Shown here piece after piece: positions 36,909 through 45,942 of a stretch of DNA of 64,000 nucleotides. The notes beneath the pieces were generated by a model. It did no database searches, was not told where the DNA came from, and was given only the letters and a program-made list of their open reading frames with translations. Location of the stretch: the NCBI GenBank assembly GCA_035536455.1, contig DATLOC010000026.1:1-64000 (forward strand), given 5' to 3'. Source of the stretch: DASUNQ01 sp035536455. GTDB taxonomy: Bacteria > Acidobacteriota > Thermoanaerobaculia > Multivoradales > UBA5704. A program made the position numbers and the translations under genes. Each line of letters opens with the position of its first letter. Positions within the stretch are counted from its first letter, which is position 1.

Positions 36909-37390
36909 TGGGACGCGCTTTGCTGATCGTGGGGTGGATGGCGACGCTGGGCTTCGCCGCCAGCGCCGGCGTGGGCTACTTCCTGCCCCGGATCGACGAA
37001 GGGATGCGCCTCCACATCCTCCTCGCCCTCGCCTCCAGCCTCCTCCTGCTCTTCTCCCACTGCTGGATCATGTTCTACCTGATCGGCACCGGCCGTGCGA
37101 TCAAGGACGCCGTGCGGACGGGCGGGCTGCCGGCCGAGCTCTACGAGCGGACGAAGGACTTCAAGAACCGCTCCTACCCCTCGCTGATGCTCGCCGTCGG
37201 CCTGGCGATGGCGACCTTCATCCTCGGCGGCGGCGTCTACACCGGCGCGGTCCCGCTCTGGGTCCATCACGGCCTCTTCTGGCTGACGCTGGCGGCGCAG
37301 CTTCGGGCGCTGGTGCTGGAGGGCCGAGTGCTCGGCGCCAACGACCGCCTGATGGCCGACATCAACCGCCGCCTGGGCGCCGCGGCCTGA
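36905..37390 (+). CDS. Small four-helix membrane protein of unknown function
   Basis: A 161-residue protein with four clear hydrophobic helices (near residues 5-25, 35-60, 95-115 and 118-135). A charged cytoplasmic loop between helices two and three includes GRAIKDAVRTGGLPAELYER. No family is recognised with confidence. The layout is reminiscent of small membrane proteins placed near respiratory or glycan genes. ATG 36905 overlaps the GT4 stop, and its own stop overlaps the start of the GT2 gene (TGATG), so it is translated together with both. Confidence 0.8.
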   Translation: MMGRALLIVGWMATLGFAASAGVGYFLPRIDEGMRLHILLALASSLLLLFSHCWIMFYLIGTGRAIKDAVRTGGLPAELYERTKDFKNRSYPSLMLAVGLAMATFILGGGVYTGAVPLWVHHGLFWLTLAAQLRALVLEGRVLGANDRLMADINRRLGAAA

Positions 37391-38310
37391 TGGAGCGCGA
37401 CCCGACCACGACGGTCGCCGTCGTCCTGGTCAACTGGAACGGCGCCGAGGACACCCTCGCCACCCTGCGCTCGCTCGACGCCGTGCGCGGCCGCGAGCGC
37501 CTCCGCCCGCTCGTCGTCGACAACGGCTCGACCGACGGCTCGCCGGAGCGCCTCCGCCGCGAGCGGCCGGACGTCGAGCTGGTCGAGACCGGCGAGAACC
37601 TCGGCTTCGCGGGCGGCAACGACGTCGGCATCCGCCGCGCCCTCGCCGACCCCGCGGTCGGCTGGGTGCTGCTCCTCAACACCGACGTCGCGGTGGACCC
37701 CGGCTTCCTCGAGCCGCTCCTCGCCGCCGCCCGCGACCCGGCGGTCGGCGCCGCCGGCCCCAAGATCTTCTACTTCGACCCGCCCGACCGGCTGTGGGCG
37801 GCTGGAGGGCGACTGCGCATCCGCGAGACGGTGACGGTCGAGCTGGGACGCGGCGAGCCGGACGGCCCGCGCTGGAGCCGCGCCGCCGACGTCACGTACC
37901 TGACGACCTGCTGCCTCTTGGTGCCGCGCGACGCGCTCGAGCGGGTGGGTCCGCTCGACCCGGCCTACTTCATCAACGTCGACGACGCCGACTGGTGCCG
38001 CCGCGCGCTCGACGCCGGCTACCGCCTGCGCTACGTGCCCGAGAGCCGCATCTGGCACAAGGTGGCGGCCTCGACCGGCGGCGGCTACTCGCCGGGCAAG
38101 ACCTTCCACACCGGGCGCAGCAACGCCCTCTACGTCCGCCGCCACGGCGGGCCGCTCGGCCTCGCCGGCTTCCTCGCCGCCAACCTGGTCGCCCTGCCCG
38201 CCGCCTGGCTGCGCGAGGCGCCGCGCGGCAACGGCCGCTCGGTCGTCGCCAAGGCGCGCGGCGTCCTCGCCGGCTTGCGCGACCCGCTGCCGCCGCTGCC
38301 GAGCCTCTGA
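37390..38310 (+). CDS. GT-A glycosyltransferase, family 2 (rhamnosyltransferase-like)
   Basis: A 306-residue protein, ATG 37390. It has the GT2 N-terminus VAVVLVNWNGAEDTLATL, the nucleotide-binding VVDNGSTDGS, GENLGFAGGNDVGIR, the metal-binding DXD-like LLLNTDVAVDPG, and the acceptor-side DDADWCRRALDAGYRLRYVP. It resembles rhamnosyl- and N-acetylglucosaminyl-transferases that extend O-antigen or exopolysaccharide chains. A C-terminal amphipathic segment may hold it to the membrane. It is coupled to the two genes upstream and is followed by a site-2 protease homologue after two bases. Confidence 0.92.
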   Translation: MERDPTTTVAVVLVNWNGAEDTLATLRSLDAVRGRERLRPLVVDNGSTDGSPERLRRERPDVELVETGENLGFAGGNDVGIRRALADPAVGWVLLLNTDVAVDPGFLEPLLAAARDPAVGAAGPKIFYFDPPDRLWAAGGRLRIRETVTVELGRGEPDGPRWSRAADVTYLTTCCLLVPRDALERVGPLDPAYFINVDDADWCRRALDAGYRLRYVPESRIWHKVAASTGGGYSPGKTFHTGRSNALYVRRHGGPLGLAGFLAANLVALPAAWLREAPRGNGRSVVAKARGVLAGLRDPLPPLPSL

Positions 38311-38312
38311 CG

Positions 38313-39017
38313 ATGCCGGCGCTCCAGGACCCCAACGCCCTCTTCACCGCCGCGGTGCAGCTTCTGCTCGTGCTCCTCGCCATCTCGGCGCACGAGGCGG
38401 CGCACGCCTGGGCCGCCGACCTCTGTGGCGACCCGACGCCGCGCACGCTCGGGCGGCTCACCCTCAACCCGCTGCGCCACCTCGACCCCTTCGGCTCGGT
38501 CGTGCTGCCGATCATGCTGCTCGTCGTTGGGGCGCCGGTCTTCGGCTGGGGGCGGCGGCCGCCGATCCTCGAGAAGAACCTCCGCCGGCCGCGCCGCGAC
38601 GGCTCGCTCGTCGATCTCGCCGGCCCGGCCGCGAACCTGGTCCTCGCCGCCCTCGCCACGCTGGCGCTCGCCGTCGCCCTGCAGTTCCTGCCGGCGGCGG
38701 CGCGTGAGGCCGCGTTCCTGACCCTCTTCCAGCGGGCGCGCGAGGCCGGGGCGATGGCCGGCTTCCCGCTCGTCTTCACCCTGGTGCGGATGGCGACGAT
38801 CAACGCCTTCCTGGCCGTCTTCAACCTCATCCCGCTGCCGCCGCTCGACGCCGGCCAGCTCGCCCTGCGCTTCCTGCCCTACGACTGGGCGGTGCGCCTT
38901 GCCGCCGTCCGACCCTACGGCTTTATGATCGGCACCGCCCTCGCCGTCTCGGGGGTGGTGCCGGCGCTGCTCTTCCCCTTCTACGGGCTGCTGGTGGTCG
39001 TGATTCGCTTCCTCTGA
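38313..39017 (+). CDS. Site-2 protease family membrane metalloprotease (M50B-like)
   Basis: A 234-residue polytopic membrane protein. The zinc-binding motif HEAAH lies in the first transmembrane helix (ISAHEAAHAWAADLCGDPTP), and the third ligand is in NLIPLPPLDAG in a later helix. DPTPRTLGRLTLNPLRHLDP and GWGRRPPI are typical of the short bacterial S2P type without a PDZ domain. Such enzymes cut transmembrane substrates, often anti-sigma factors. The partner is unknown. This gene commonly precedes trpS and scpAB in many phyla, as it does here. Confidence 0.93.
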   Translation: MPALQDPNALFTAAVQLLLVLLAISAHEAAHAWAADLCGDPTPRTLGRLTLNPLRHLDPFGSVVLPIMLLVVGAPVFGWGRRPPILEKNLRRPRRDGSLVDLAGPAANLVLAALATLALAVALQFLPAAAREAAFLTLFQRAREAGAMAGFPLVFTLVRMATINAFLAVFNLIPLPPLDAGQLALRFLPYDWAVRLAAVRPYGFMIGTALAVSGVVPALLFPFYGLLVVVIRFL

Positions 39018-39026
39018 GGAGAATCA

Positions 39027-40061
39027 GTGGTCGAGGCGCAGAAAGTCGTGCTCTCCGGGATGCGCTCCACGGGGAAGCTGCACCTGGGGAACTACTTCGG
39101 GGCGCTCAAGAACTGGGTGGAGCTGCAGGACCGCTACCGCTGCTACTTCTTCGCCGCCGACTGGCACGCCCTGACCAGCGACTACGCCGACCCCTCCGGC
39201 ATCGCCGAGAGCACGCTCGAGATCGTCGCCGATTACCTAGCCGCCGGGCTCGACCCCGAGCGCTCGGTCATCTTCGTCCAGTCGATGGTGCCGGAGCACG
39301 CCGAGCTCCACCTCCTGCTGTCGATGATCACGCCGCTCGGCTGGCTGGAGCGGGTGCCAAGCTACAAGGAGCAGATGGCGCAGATCGAAGGCAAGGACCT
39401 CGCGACCTACGGCTTCCTGGGCTACCCGCTGCTGCAGACCGTGGACATCGTCATCTACCGCGCCCACTTCGTGCCGGTGGGGGAGGACCAGGCGAGCCAC
39501 CTGGAGATGAGCCGCGAGGTGGTGCGCCGCTTCAACCACCTCTACGGCGCGGAGGTCTTCCCCGAGCCCAAGGCCCTCTTCACGCCCACCCCGAAGGTGC
39601 CGGGGATCGACGGGCGGAAGATGTCGAAGTCCTACGGCAACGCCATCCACCTCTCCGATCCGCCGGAGGTGGTGCGGCAGAAATGCATGGAGATGTTCAC
39701 CGACCCGCAGCGGCAGCGGCGGAGCGACCCCGGGCGTCCCGAGGTCTGCAACCTCTACGAGTTCCACAAGCTGATGTCGCCGGCCGACGTGCAGGAGCGG
39801 GTGGCGGTGCAGTGCCGGGCGGCGGAGATCGGCTGTGTCGACGACAAGCGCCTCCTCGCCGACATCATGAACGCCTATCTCGAGCCGATGCGCGAGCGGC
39901 GCGCGCGGCTGGCCGGAGACCGCGACGCGCTCCTCGACGTCCTCGTCGAGGGCTCGCGCCAGGCGCGCGAGCGGGCGCAGGAGACCATGGAGCAGGTGCG
40001 GGCGGCGATGGGGCTCGATTACTCGAAGACCCGCCGCCTCGTCGCGGAGGCCCGCCGGTGA
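39027..40061 (+). CDS. trpS: Tryptophan--tRNA ligase
   Basis: A 344-residue class I aminoacyl-tRNA synthetase starting at GTG 39027 with AGGAG upstream. The ATP-binding HIGH-like motif is in RSTGKLHLGNYFGAL and the KMSKS motif is complete in GRKMSKSYGNAI. Tryptophan-site features DWHALTSDYADP and GYPLLQTVDIVIYRAHFVPV are present. It attaches tryptophan to tRNA-Trp in the cytoplasm. Its stop overlaps the GTG start of scpA, so the two are translationally coupled, a very widespread order. Confidence 0.97.
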   Translation: MVEAQKVVLSGMRSTGKLHLGNYFGALKNWVELQDRYRCYFFAADWHALTSDYADPSGIAESTLEIVADYLAAGLDPERSVIFVQSMVPEHAELHLLLSMITPLGWLERVPSYKEQMAQIEGKDLATYGFLGYPLLQTVDIVIYRAHFVPVGEDQASHLEMSREVVRRFNHLYGAEVFPEPKALFTPTPKVPGIDGRKMSKSYGNAIHLSDPPEVVRQKCMEMFTDPQRQRRSDPGRPEVCNLYEFHKLMSPADVQERVAVQCRAAEIGCVDDKRLLADIMNAYLEPMRERRARLAGDRDALLDVLVEGSRQARERAQETMEQVRAAMGLDYSKTRRLVAEARR

Positions 40062-40834
40062 GCGAGTCCCTCCTCCCCCCCGGCTGGAAGGTGCACCTGC
40101 CTGTCTTCGAAGGGCCGCTCGACCTCCTCCTCCACCTGGTCAAGGTCAACCAGGTGGAGATCACGGACATCCCGGTGGCCACGATCTGCGATCAGTTCCA
40201 CGAGTACCTGCGGCTGATGGAGGAGCTGAACCTCGACATCGCCGGCGAGTACATCTACGAAGCGTCGCTGCTGATCCATCTGAAGAGCAAGATGCTGCTG
40301 CCGCGGCCGGCGACGGTCGAGGGGGAGCCGGCGGAGGACCCGCGGCAGGAGCTGGTCGAGCGCCTGCTGGAGTATCGGCGCCTCAAGGCGGCGGCGCAGA
40401 CGCTGGCCGAGACCGACCGCCTGCGCCTCGGCGTCTTCACCCGGAAGCCGCAGCCGCGGCCGGGGCCGGAGGAGGGGGAGGAGATCGAGCTCGGCGAGGT
40501 CTCGCTCTTCGACCTGCTCGGCGCTTTCAAGCAGGTCCTCGTCCGCTACGACCGCGAGCACCCGCCGCCGTTCCTGGTCAGCCCCGAGGTCTGGAGCGTG
40601 CGCGCGCAGTTCGAGCGCTACTTGGGGGAGCTGTCGCCCAGCCGCCCCTTCGACCTCCTCGCCGACCTCCGCCGCCGCTCCGGCCGCGCCGAGGCGATCG
40701 CCGCCTTCCTCGCGGTCCTCGAGCTGGCGCGTTTGAACCTCGTCCGCCTCCACCAGACCGAGGCCGGGGAGGTGCTGCTCTACCGCACGACGCGCGACTG
40801 GTCGCGCGCCGACATCGAAGCGGTGGGGGCGTAG
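40058..40834 (+). CDS. scpA: Segregation and condensation protein A
   Basis: A 258-residue kleisin, starting at GTG 40058 over the trpS stop (GTGA). The N-terminal SMC-binding part has VHLPVFEGPLDLLLHLVKVN and EITDIPVATICDQFHEYL, then GEYIYEASLLIHLKSKMLLP. The C-terminal winged helix ends with VAFL-like AIAAFLAVLELARLNLVRL and FR-like RTTRDW. ScpA joins the two SMC heads and binds ScpB in the condensin complex that organises the chromosome. scpB follows after six bases. Confidence 0.96.
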   Translation: MSESLLPPGWKVHLPVFEGPLDLLLHLVKVNQVEITDIPVATICDQFHEYLRLMEELNLDIAGEYIYEASLLIHLKSKMLLPRPATVEGEPAEDPRQELVERLLEYRRLKAAAQTLAETDRLRLGVFTRKPQPRPGPEEGEEIELGEVSLFDLLGAFKQVLVRYDREHPPPFLVSPEVWSVRAQFERYLGELSPSRPFDLLADLRRRSGRAEAIAAFLAVLELARLNLVRLHQTEAGEVLLYRTTRDWSRADIEAVGA

Positions 40835-40840
40835 GGCGGG

Positions 40841-41383
40841 ATGACGGGACGGCCGGAGCTCGAAGCGGCGCTGGAGGCGGTCCTCTTCGTCGCCGCCGAC
40901 CCGGTGCCGCGGCAACGCCTGCTGGACCTCTTCGACGAAGGGGACCGCGAGGAGGCGGCGCAGGCGCTGGAGGCCGTGCTCGCCCGCTACGCGCCGGCCG
41001 AGGGGCGCGGCGTCGCCGCCGAGGAGGTGGCCGGCGGCGTGCGCCTGGTGACGCGGCCGGAGCTCGCGCCCTACCTCCGCCGCTTCTTCGAGGCAGCCGG
41101 CGAGAGCAAGCTGTCGGTGGCGGCGCTCGAGACCCTGGCCATCGTCGCCTACCGCCAGCCGATCACCGCCCCCGAGATCCAGGAGCTGCGCTCGGTCAAC
41201 CCGGCGGCGGTGCTCAAGACCCTGCTCGAGCGGCGCATGGTGCGCATCACCGGCCGCAAGGAGGTAGTGGGCAAGCCCTTCCTCTACGGCACGACGCGCG
41301 AGTTCCTGATGCACTTCGGCCTCAACCACGTCCGCGACCTGCCGCCGCTGGAGGAGCTCGAGGAGGCGCTGCGCGATGGCTGA
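40841..41383 (+). CDS. scpB: Segregation and condensation protein B
   Basis: A 180-residue protein made of two winged-helix domains. Seen are LEAALEAVLFVAADPVPRQR at the start, AEEVAGGVRLVTRPELAPYL in the first wing, and the conserved second domain with SKLSVAALETLAIVAYRQPI, EIQELRSVNPAAVLKTLLER and KPFLYGTTREFLMHFGLN. ScpB dimers bind the ScpA linker in SMC-ScpAB. The stop lies 8 bases inside the start of rluB. Confidence 0.97.
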   Translation: MTGRPELEAALEAVLFVAADPVPRQRLLDLFDEGDREEAAQALEAVLARYAPAEGRGVAAEEVAGGVRLVTRPELAPYLRRFFEAAGESKLSVAALETLAIVAYRQPITAPEIQELRSVNPAAVLKTLLERRMVRITGRKEVVGKPFLYGTTREFLMHFGLNHVRDLPPLEELEEALRDG

Positions 41384-42308
41384 GGAGCGCCTGCAGAAGA
41401 TCCTCGCCCGCGCCGGCGTCACCTCGCGGCGCAAGGCCGAGGACCTGATCCGCGAAGGGCGGGTGACGGTCAACGGCGCCGTGGCCGGCATCGGCGACAA
41501 GGCCGACCCGGCGCGCGACGCGGTGAAGCTCGACGGCAAGCGCGTCCACTTGCCGGCGACGCATCGCTACCTCCTGCTCAACAAGCCGCGGGCGGTGATG
41601 TCCACGCTCTCCGACCCCGAGGGTCGGCCGACGGTCATGGAGTTCGTGCCGCCGATGTTCCGCAAAGCGCTGGTGCCGGTGGGGCGGCTCGACTTCCTGA
41701 CCGAGGGCCTCCTCCTGCTCACCGACGACGGCGAGTTCGCGCAGACGATCGCCCATCCGCGGCACGGCTGCTGGAAGACCTACGAGGTCAAGGTGTCCGG
41801 CCACCCGGACGCGGCGGCCCTCGACCGGCTGCGCGCCGGGATCCTGCTCGAAGGGGTGAGGACGGCGCCGTGCGAGATCGAGCCGCGGCACGTCAAGGCG
41901 CGGCGTAGCCCCCGCGGCGAGCGCGGCCGGCGCCCGCCGGAGAGCGAGACCTCCTGGTGGACGGTGCGCCTCGCCGAGGGGCGGACGCGGCAGATCCGCG
42001 AGATGTTCCAGCGCGTCGGCCACCCGGTGCAGAAGCTGCGGCGGGTGGCGATCGGGCCGCTCTCCGATGCCGAGCTGCCGCTCGGCGCCGTGCGCGAGCT
42101 CTCCGAGCGCGAGGTCGACATGCTCAAGCGCGCGGCCGGGCGGATCCCCCCGCCCGACCAGCAAGCCGCCGGGCGCAAGCCCTCACGCGGCGGTCCGCGC
42201 CAGCCGGCGCCGGGCGTGCGCGGCGGCGCGCGGAAGGGCGGCCCGCCGCGACCCGGGCCGCCGAAACGAAGCGGTGAGCGGCCGAAGCCCCCTCCTCGTC
42301 GCCATTGA
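41376..42308 (+). CDS. rluB: 23S rRNA pseudouridine synthase, RluB/RsuA family
   Basis: A 310-residue protein. An S4 RNA-binding domain is at the N-terminus (RLQKILARAGVTSRRKAEDL). The pseudouridine synthase core follows with the catalytic aspartate in PVGRLDFLTEGLLLLTDDG, the LLNKPRAVMSTLSDP strand and GRTRQIREMFQRVGHPVQKL. The last 60 residues are a basic, proline- and glycine-rich tail (KPSRGGPRQPAP and similar) that probably adds RNA binding. It overlaps scpB by 8 bases, and its tail overlaps the start of cmk by 35 bases. RluB versus RsuA/RluE specificity cannot be settled by eye, but context favours RluB. Confidence 0.93.
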   Translation: MAEERLQKILARAGVTSRRKAEDLIREGRVTVNGAVAGIGDKADPARDAVKLDGKRVHLPATHRYLLLNKPRAVMSTLSDPEGRPTVMEFVPPMFRKALVPVGRLDFLTEGLLLLTDDGEFAQTIAHPRHGCWKTYEVKVSGHPDAAALDRLRAGILLEGVRTAPCEIEPRHVKARRSPRGERGRRPPESETSWWTVRLAEGRTRQIREMFQRVGHPVQKLRRVAIGPLSDAELPLGAVRELSEREVDMLKRAAGRIPPPDQQAAGRKPSRGGPRQPAPGVRGGARKGGPPRPGPPKRSGERPKPPPRRH

Positions 42309-42963
42309 CGGCCCCTCCGGGGTCGGCAAGAGCACGGCGGCGCGGATGCTCGCCCGCCGCCTCGGCGTGCCGTTCCTCGACACCGGCGCGATGTACCGCG
42401 CCGTCGCCTTGAAGGTCCTGGAGAGCGGCGCCGACCCCGGCGACCCGGAGGCCGTCGCGCCGCTGAGCGACGCCGCCGACATCCGGCTCGCCCGCCTCCC
42501 CGACGGCACCTTCGAGGTGCTTCTCGACGGCCGCCCGGTCGAGCCGCGCATCCGCAGCCGCGAAGTGAGCGAGGCCTCCTCGCAGGTCTCCGAGCACCCC
42601 GCGGTGCGGCGCCGCATGGTCGCCCTGCAGCGCGAGATCGCCGGCCGGCACGGTGGCGTCCTCGAAGGCCGCGACATCGGCACCCGCGTCTTCCCCGACA
42701 CACCGCACAAGTTCTTCCTCGACGCCCGCCCCGAGGTCCGCTTCCGCCGCCGCCACGACCAGCTCGCCCAAGCCGGCCGTCCCGAGGACTACGACGCTGT
42801 CGTCGGCGACATCACCGCCCGCGACGAGCGCGACAGCCGCCGCACCGACTCGCCGCTGACGCGCGACGCGACGTATACCTTCATCGACTCCTCGGATCTC
42901 GAGCTCGAAGAGGTGGTGGAGAAGATGGCGCGGCAGATCGAACGCTCCGCACCGTCCTCCTGA
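42274..42963 (+). CDS. cmk: Cytidylate kinase
   Basis: A 229-residue P-loop kinase that phosphorylates CMP and dCMP with ATP. GTG 42274 is chosen because it puts the P-loop GPSGVGKST at residues 13-21, the usual distance from the start; it overlaps rluB by 35 bases. Further motifs are PFLDTGAMYRAVALKVL, the NMP-binding DGRPVEPRIRSREVSE, GRDIGTRVFPD and the lid TARDERDSRRTDSPL. The order scpA-scpB-rluB-cmk is conserved in many bacteria. It is separated by 4 bases from the convergent DUF1028 gene. Confidence 0.95.
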   Translation: MSGRSPLLVAIDGPSGVGKSTAARMLARRLGVPFLDTGAMYRAVALKVLESGADPGDPEAVAPLSDAADIRLARLPDGTFEVLLDGRPVEPRIRSREVSEASSQVSEHPAVRRRMVALQREIAGRHGGVLEGRDIGTRVFPDTPHKFFLDARPEVRFRRRHDQLAQAGRPEDYDAVVGDITARDERDSRRTDSPLTRDATYTFIDSSDLELEEVVEKMARQIERSAPSS

Positions 42964-42967
42964 GGCG

Positions 42968-43963
42968 CTACTTCTTAGGCGCCACGCTCAGGATCTTCTC
43001 GATCTTCTTCGCATCGTCCGGCAGCAGCCCCGCCGCGGGGAGGCGGGGGACGAGGCGGGCCCAGCGCTCTTCGCGGGCGAAGACGTCGCGGAAGATCGGC
43101 AGCGCCTGCTCCTCCCGGCCGGCGGCGAAGAGGGTGACGGCCTGCCAGAAGGGGAGCTCGGCGATGTCGGGCGCGAGCTGCGTGCCGCGGGTGTAGTGGC
43201 CGAGCGCCTCCTCGACCTTGCCCGCCGCGAACGCCTCGTCGCCCAGGTTCATCTCGTCGTAAGCGCGGTTGAGGGTCAAGAGGCGCCGCAGCTCGGCGAG
43301 CGGCTGCGGGTGGTCGTCCACCCGCAGGTCCACCAAGCGGTCGCGCCAGGGCTCGCCCGTCGATTGCGCGCGCACGATGAGAAGCGCCGCACTCTGCCGG
43401 CCGCGGATGTCGCCGCCCTCGGCCTCCGCCGCCTCCAGCGCCGCGAGCAGGCGCTCCGCCAGGTCCCCCGACGCGCCTTCGTAGGCCCGCGCCATCGCCG
43501 GCCAGACCGTCGGCTTGTCCATCAGGTTCGCCTGCACCGAGTAGCCGGCGCCCTGCTGGTGGCCGGCGGCGGCGATGCAGCGCGGGCCGGTCCAGGCCGC
43601 TACCCGTCCCTGCGCGTCCACCATCGCCACCTGCCGCACGTCCTTCTGCTCGTCGGCGGCGAGGAGCTCCTGGAGCGCCTGCTCGGCCGACTTCCCACCC
43701 TTCATCAGCGCCAGCCCCTTCGGCCCGTAGTCCACCCGCACGAACGACTGCGTCGCCACCGCTCCGACCCCCGCCTCCGCCCACGGCACGGTCGGCCCGA
43801 CCGAGAACCAGTGGCTCTGCACCGCCACCCCGAAGTCGCCCGTCTTGGGATCGCGGGCGACGATCGAGTAGGTGTGGGCGAGCGGATCGACGGCGCGGGC
43901 GGGGGCTGGAGGAAGGAGAGCGGCGGCGGTGAGCACGGCGAGAGGGAGAGCGTTGGGTCGCAT
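42968..43963 (-). CDS. Exported DUF1028 protein with C-terminal TPR-like tail
   Basis: A 331-residue protein with a signal peptide ending near PARA. Residues about 27-225 form a DUF1028 domain, thought to have an Ntn-hydrolase-like fold, with THTYSIVARDPKTGDFGVAV, then AVQSHWFSVGPTVPW, GVGAVATQSFVRVDYGPKGL and QGRVAAWTGP. The rest holds two helical repeats around FAAGKVEEALGHYTRGTQLA and FRDVFAREERWARLVPRLP. The activity of DUF1028 proteins is unknown; a link to peptidoglycan or amide hydrolysis has been proposed on fold grounds. It is divergent from the phospholipase-D-family gene, 73 bases between the starts. Confidence 0.88.
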   Translation of the reverse strand: MRPNALPLAVLTAAALLPPAPARAVDPLAHTYSIVARDPKTGDFGVAVQSHWFSVGPTVPWAEAGVGAVATQSFVRVDYGPKGLALMKGGKSAEQALQELLAADEQKDVRQVAMVDAQGRVAAWTGPRCIAAAGHQQGAGYSVQANLMDKPTVWPAMARAYEGASGDLAERLLAALEAAEAEGGDIRGRQSAALLIVRAQSTGEPWRDRLVDLRVDDHPQPLAELRRLLTLNRAYDEMNLGDEAFAAGKVEEALGHYTRGTQLAPDIAELPFWQAVTLFAAGREEQALPIFRDVFAREERWARLVPRLPAAGLLPDDAKKIEKILSVAPKK

Positions 43964-44036
43964 AACGCGGTATCATTACTCAACCTCGGAAAACTGATCG
44001 GACGTCCGTCTATCTCACGGCGGACAGGAGGTGACT

Positions 44037-45863
44037 ATGCGCTCGAAGTCCCGCAAGACAGACGGCTTCCAGGCTTTCGCGGTGTCGGGAATCAACACCA
44101 TCTCGTTCGGCATCGCGGCTACCCCGGAGGCGCGGAAAGACCTCCTGGGCTTCGCCGTCGAGCGCTTCGACCCGACCGAGAACGAGCGCTACATCATGCC
44201 GGGCTTCAAGGTCTTCCGCTCGGTCATCCCCAACCCCGGGTCGGGCCTCTGCGTCACCACCTGGGAGCACCCGGTCCAGAGCTTCGTCTGGGACGACTTC
44301 ACCGCCAAGCCCGACCGCGAGTACGAGTACACCTTTTTTCCGCTGCGCGGCACGCCGCGCAACCTCGACCGCAGCGCGCAGCCGTTCAAGATCGCCGTCC
44401 ACACCGAGCCGCTTTACAGCAAGCTGGAGCACGATGTCTTCTTCAACCGCGGGGTCGCCAGCAGCCAGGCATACAACCGGCGGTTCGGCAACAAGAAGCC
44501 GAACGACCCCTCGCTGACGAAGGAGCAACAGGAAGCGGCCAAGCAGTGGCTGAGCCGCGACCTCGACGACGCCCTCCTCAAGTTCATCAAGCAAGCCAAG
44601 GAGGGCGACGGCCTGCGCTGCTGCTTCTACGAGTTCCGCTACGCGCCGGCGGCGGAGGAGCTCAAGAAGGCAATCGACCGCGGCGTCGACGTGCGGATCA
44701 TCGTCGACGCCAAAGAGAACGGCCGGACGGACCGGGACGGCACGGAGCACGCAGCCTTCCCGCGCACCGACAACCTGGAGGTAATCAAGAAGGCCGGCAT
44801 TCCCCGCAATCGCGTCGTTCTGCGCAAAGCGCGAGCGGCCAACATCCAGCACAACAAGTTCATGGTGCTGCTCAAGGGGCAGCGGCAGCGCCCCGCCGAG
44901 GTCTGGACCGGCTCGACGAACCTCTCCCAGGGCGGCATCCACGGCCAGACCAACGTCGGCCACTGGGTGCGCAACGAGGACGTGGCCGAGCGCTTCAACG
45001 CCTACTGGGAGCTGCTCCGCGCCGACCCCGGCGGGCAGGACGGCGACGACGCGGCCACCAGCAAGCGCAAGAACGCCGAGCTGAAGGCCGAAGTCCAGGC
45101 GCTCACCGAGGTCCCGGCGACGATCGAGGAGATCCCGCAGGGCGTCACGCCGGTGTTCAGCCCGCGCTCCGGCCTCAAAGTGCTCGACCTGTACGTGAGT
45201 CTGGTGGACTCGGCCGCCGTCTCCTCGTGCATCACCCTGGCCTTCGGCATCAGCGCCGTCTTCAAGGAGCAGCTCAAGAACAATCCCCCCGACGGAAACA
45301 TCGTGCTCATGCTGCTCGAGAAGGAGGACCGCCCCAACCCGCGGAGCACGAAGCCCTTCATCCCTATCAACGCCCGCAACAACGTCTACAAGGCCTGGGG
45401 CTCGTTCCTGCGCGACCCCGTCTATCAGTGGGCGAAGGAGACCAACGCGCGGGCCCTCGAGCTCAACTCGCACGTCGCCTACGTCCACTCCAAGTTCCTG
45501 CTCATGGACCCGCTGGGCGACGACCCCATCGTGGTGACCGGCTCGGCAAACTTCAGCGCGCCTTCGACCGACTCCAACGACGAGAACATGCTGATCATCC
45601 GCGGCGACCGCCGCGTCGCCGACATCTACTTCACCGAGTTCAACCGCCTGTTCAACCACTACTACTTCCGCGCCGTCACCGAAGCGACCAGCCGGCGGCC
45701 CCGCCCCGCCGCCGCCCCCGCCCCCGCCGGCACCAGCGCCGCCGCCGAGAGCCTCTTCCTGAACGAGAAGGACGTCTGGACCGAGAAGTACCAGCCCGGC
45801 AAGCTCAAGCAAAAGCGGCTGGACCTCTACACCGGGATGGAAGGCTTCACCAACGGCGGTTGA
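44037..45863 (+). CDS. Phospholipase D superfamily protein, two HKD motifs (first one atypical)
   Basis: A 608-residue protein without a signal peptide. ATG 44037 follows AGGAGG by five bases. The N-terminal 180 residues look like a beta-rich accessory domain. The first HKD-type motif is HNKFMVLLKG (His272, Lys274), but a leucine stands where the aspartate of HxKx4D should be; TGSTNLSQGG follows as usual. The second motif HSKFLLMDP (His484, Lys486, Asp491) with TGSANFS is complete. Members cleave or transfer phosphodiesters of lipids or nucleic acids. The C-terminal 40 residues are an Ala/Pro linker and a charged tail. The BON-LysM gene follows after 79 bases. Confidence 0.87.
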   Translation: MRSKSRKTDGFQAFAVSGINTISFGIAATPEARKDLLGFAVERFDPTENERYIMPGFKVFRSVIPNPGSGLCVTTWEHPVQSFVWDDFTAKPDREYEYTFFPLRGTPRNLDRSAQPFKIAVHTEPLYSKLEHDVFFNRGVASSQAYNRRFGNKKPNDPSLTKEQQEAAKQWLSRDLDDALLKFIKQAKEGDGLRCCFYEFRYAPAAEELKKAIDRGVDVRIIVDAKENGRTDRDGTEHAAFPRTDNLEVIKKAGIPRNRVVLRKARAANIQHNKFMVLLKGQRQRPAEVWTGSTNLSQGGIHGQTNVGHWVRNEDVAERFNAYWELLRADPGGQDGDDAATSKRKNAELKAEVQALTEVPATIEEIPQGVTPVFSPRSGLKVLDLYVSLVDSAAVSSCITLAFGISAVFKEQLKNNPPDGNIVLMLLEKEDRPNPRSTKPFIPINARNNVYKAWGSFLRDPVYQWAKETNARALELNSHVAYVHSKFLLMDPLGDDPIVVTGSANFSAPSTDSNDENMLIIRGDRRVADIYFTEFNRLFNHYYFRAVTEATSRRPRPAAAPAPAGTSAAAESLFLNEKDVWTEKYQPGKLKQKRLDLYTGMEGFTNGG

Positions 45864-45942
45864 CCCGGCAGCCTCCTTGCAACACTCCTTTGCCGGGCGC
45901 GCAGTGCGCCCGCACTAGGTCAATTTGGCCAAGGAGGACGTC

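Noticed and set aside
40019..41539. 506-residue minus-strand frame over scpA, scpB and rluB
   Set aside because: It is a shadow of three highly conserved genes and of repetitive composition.
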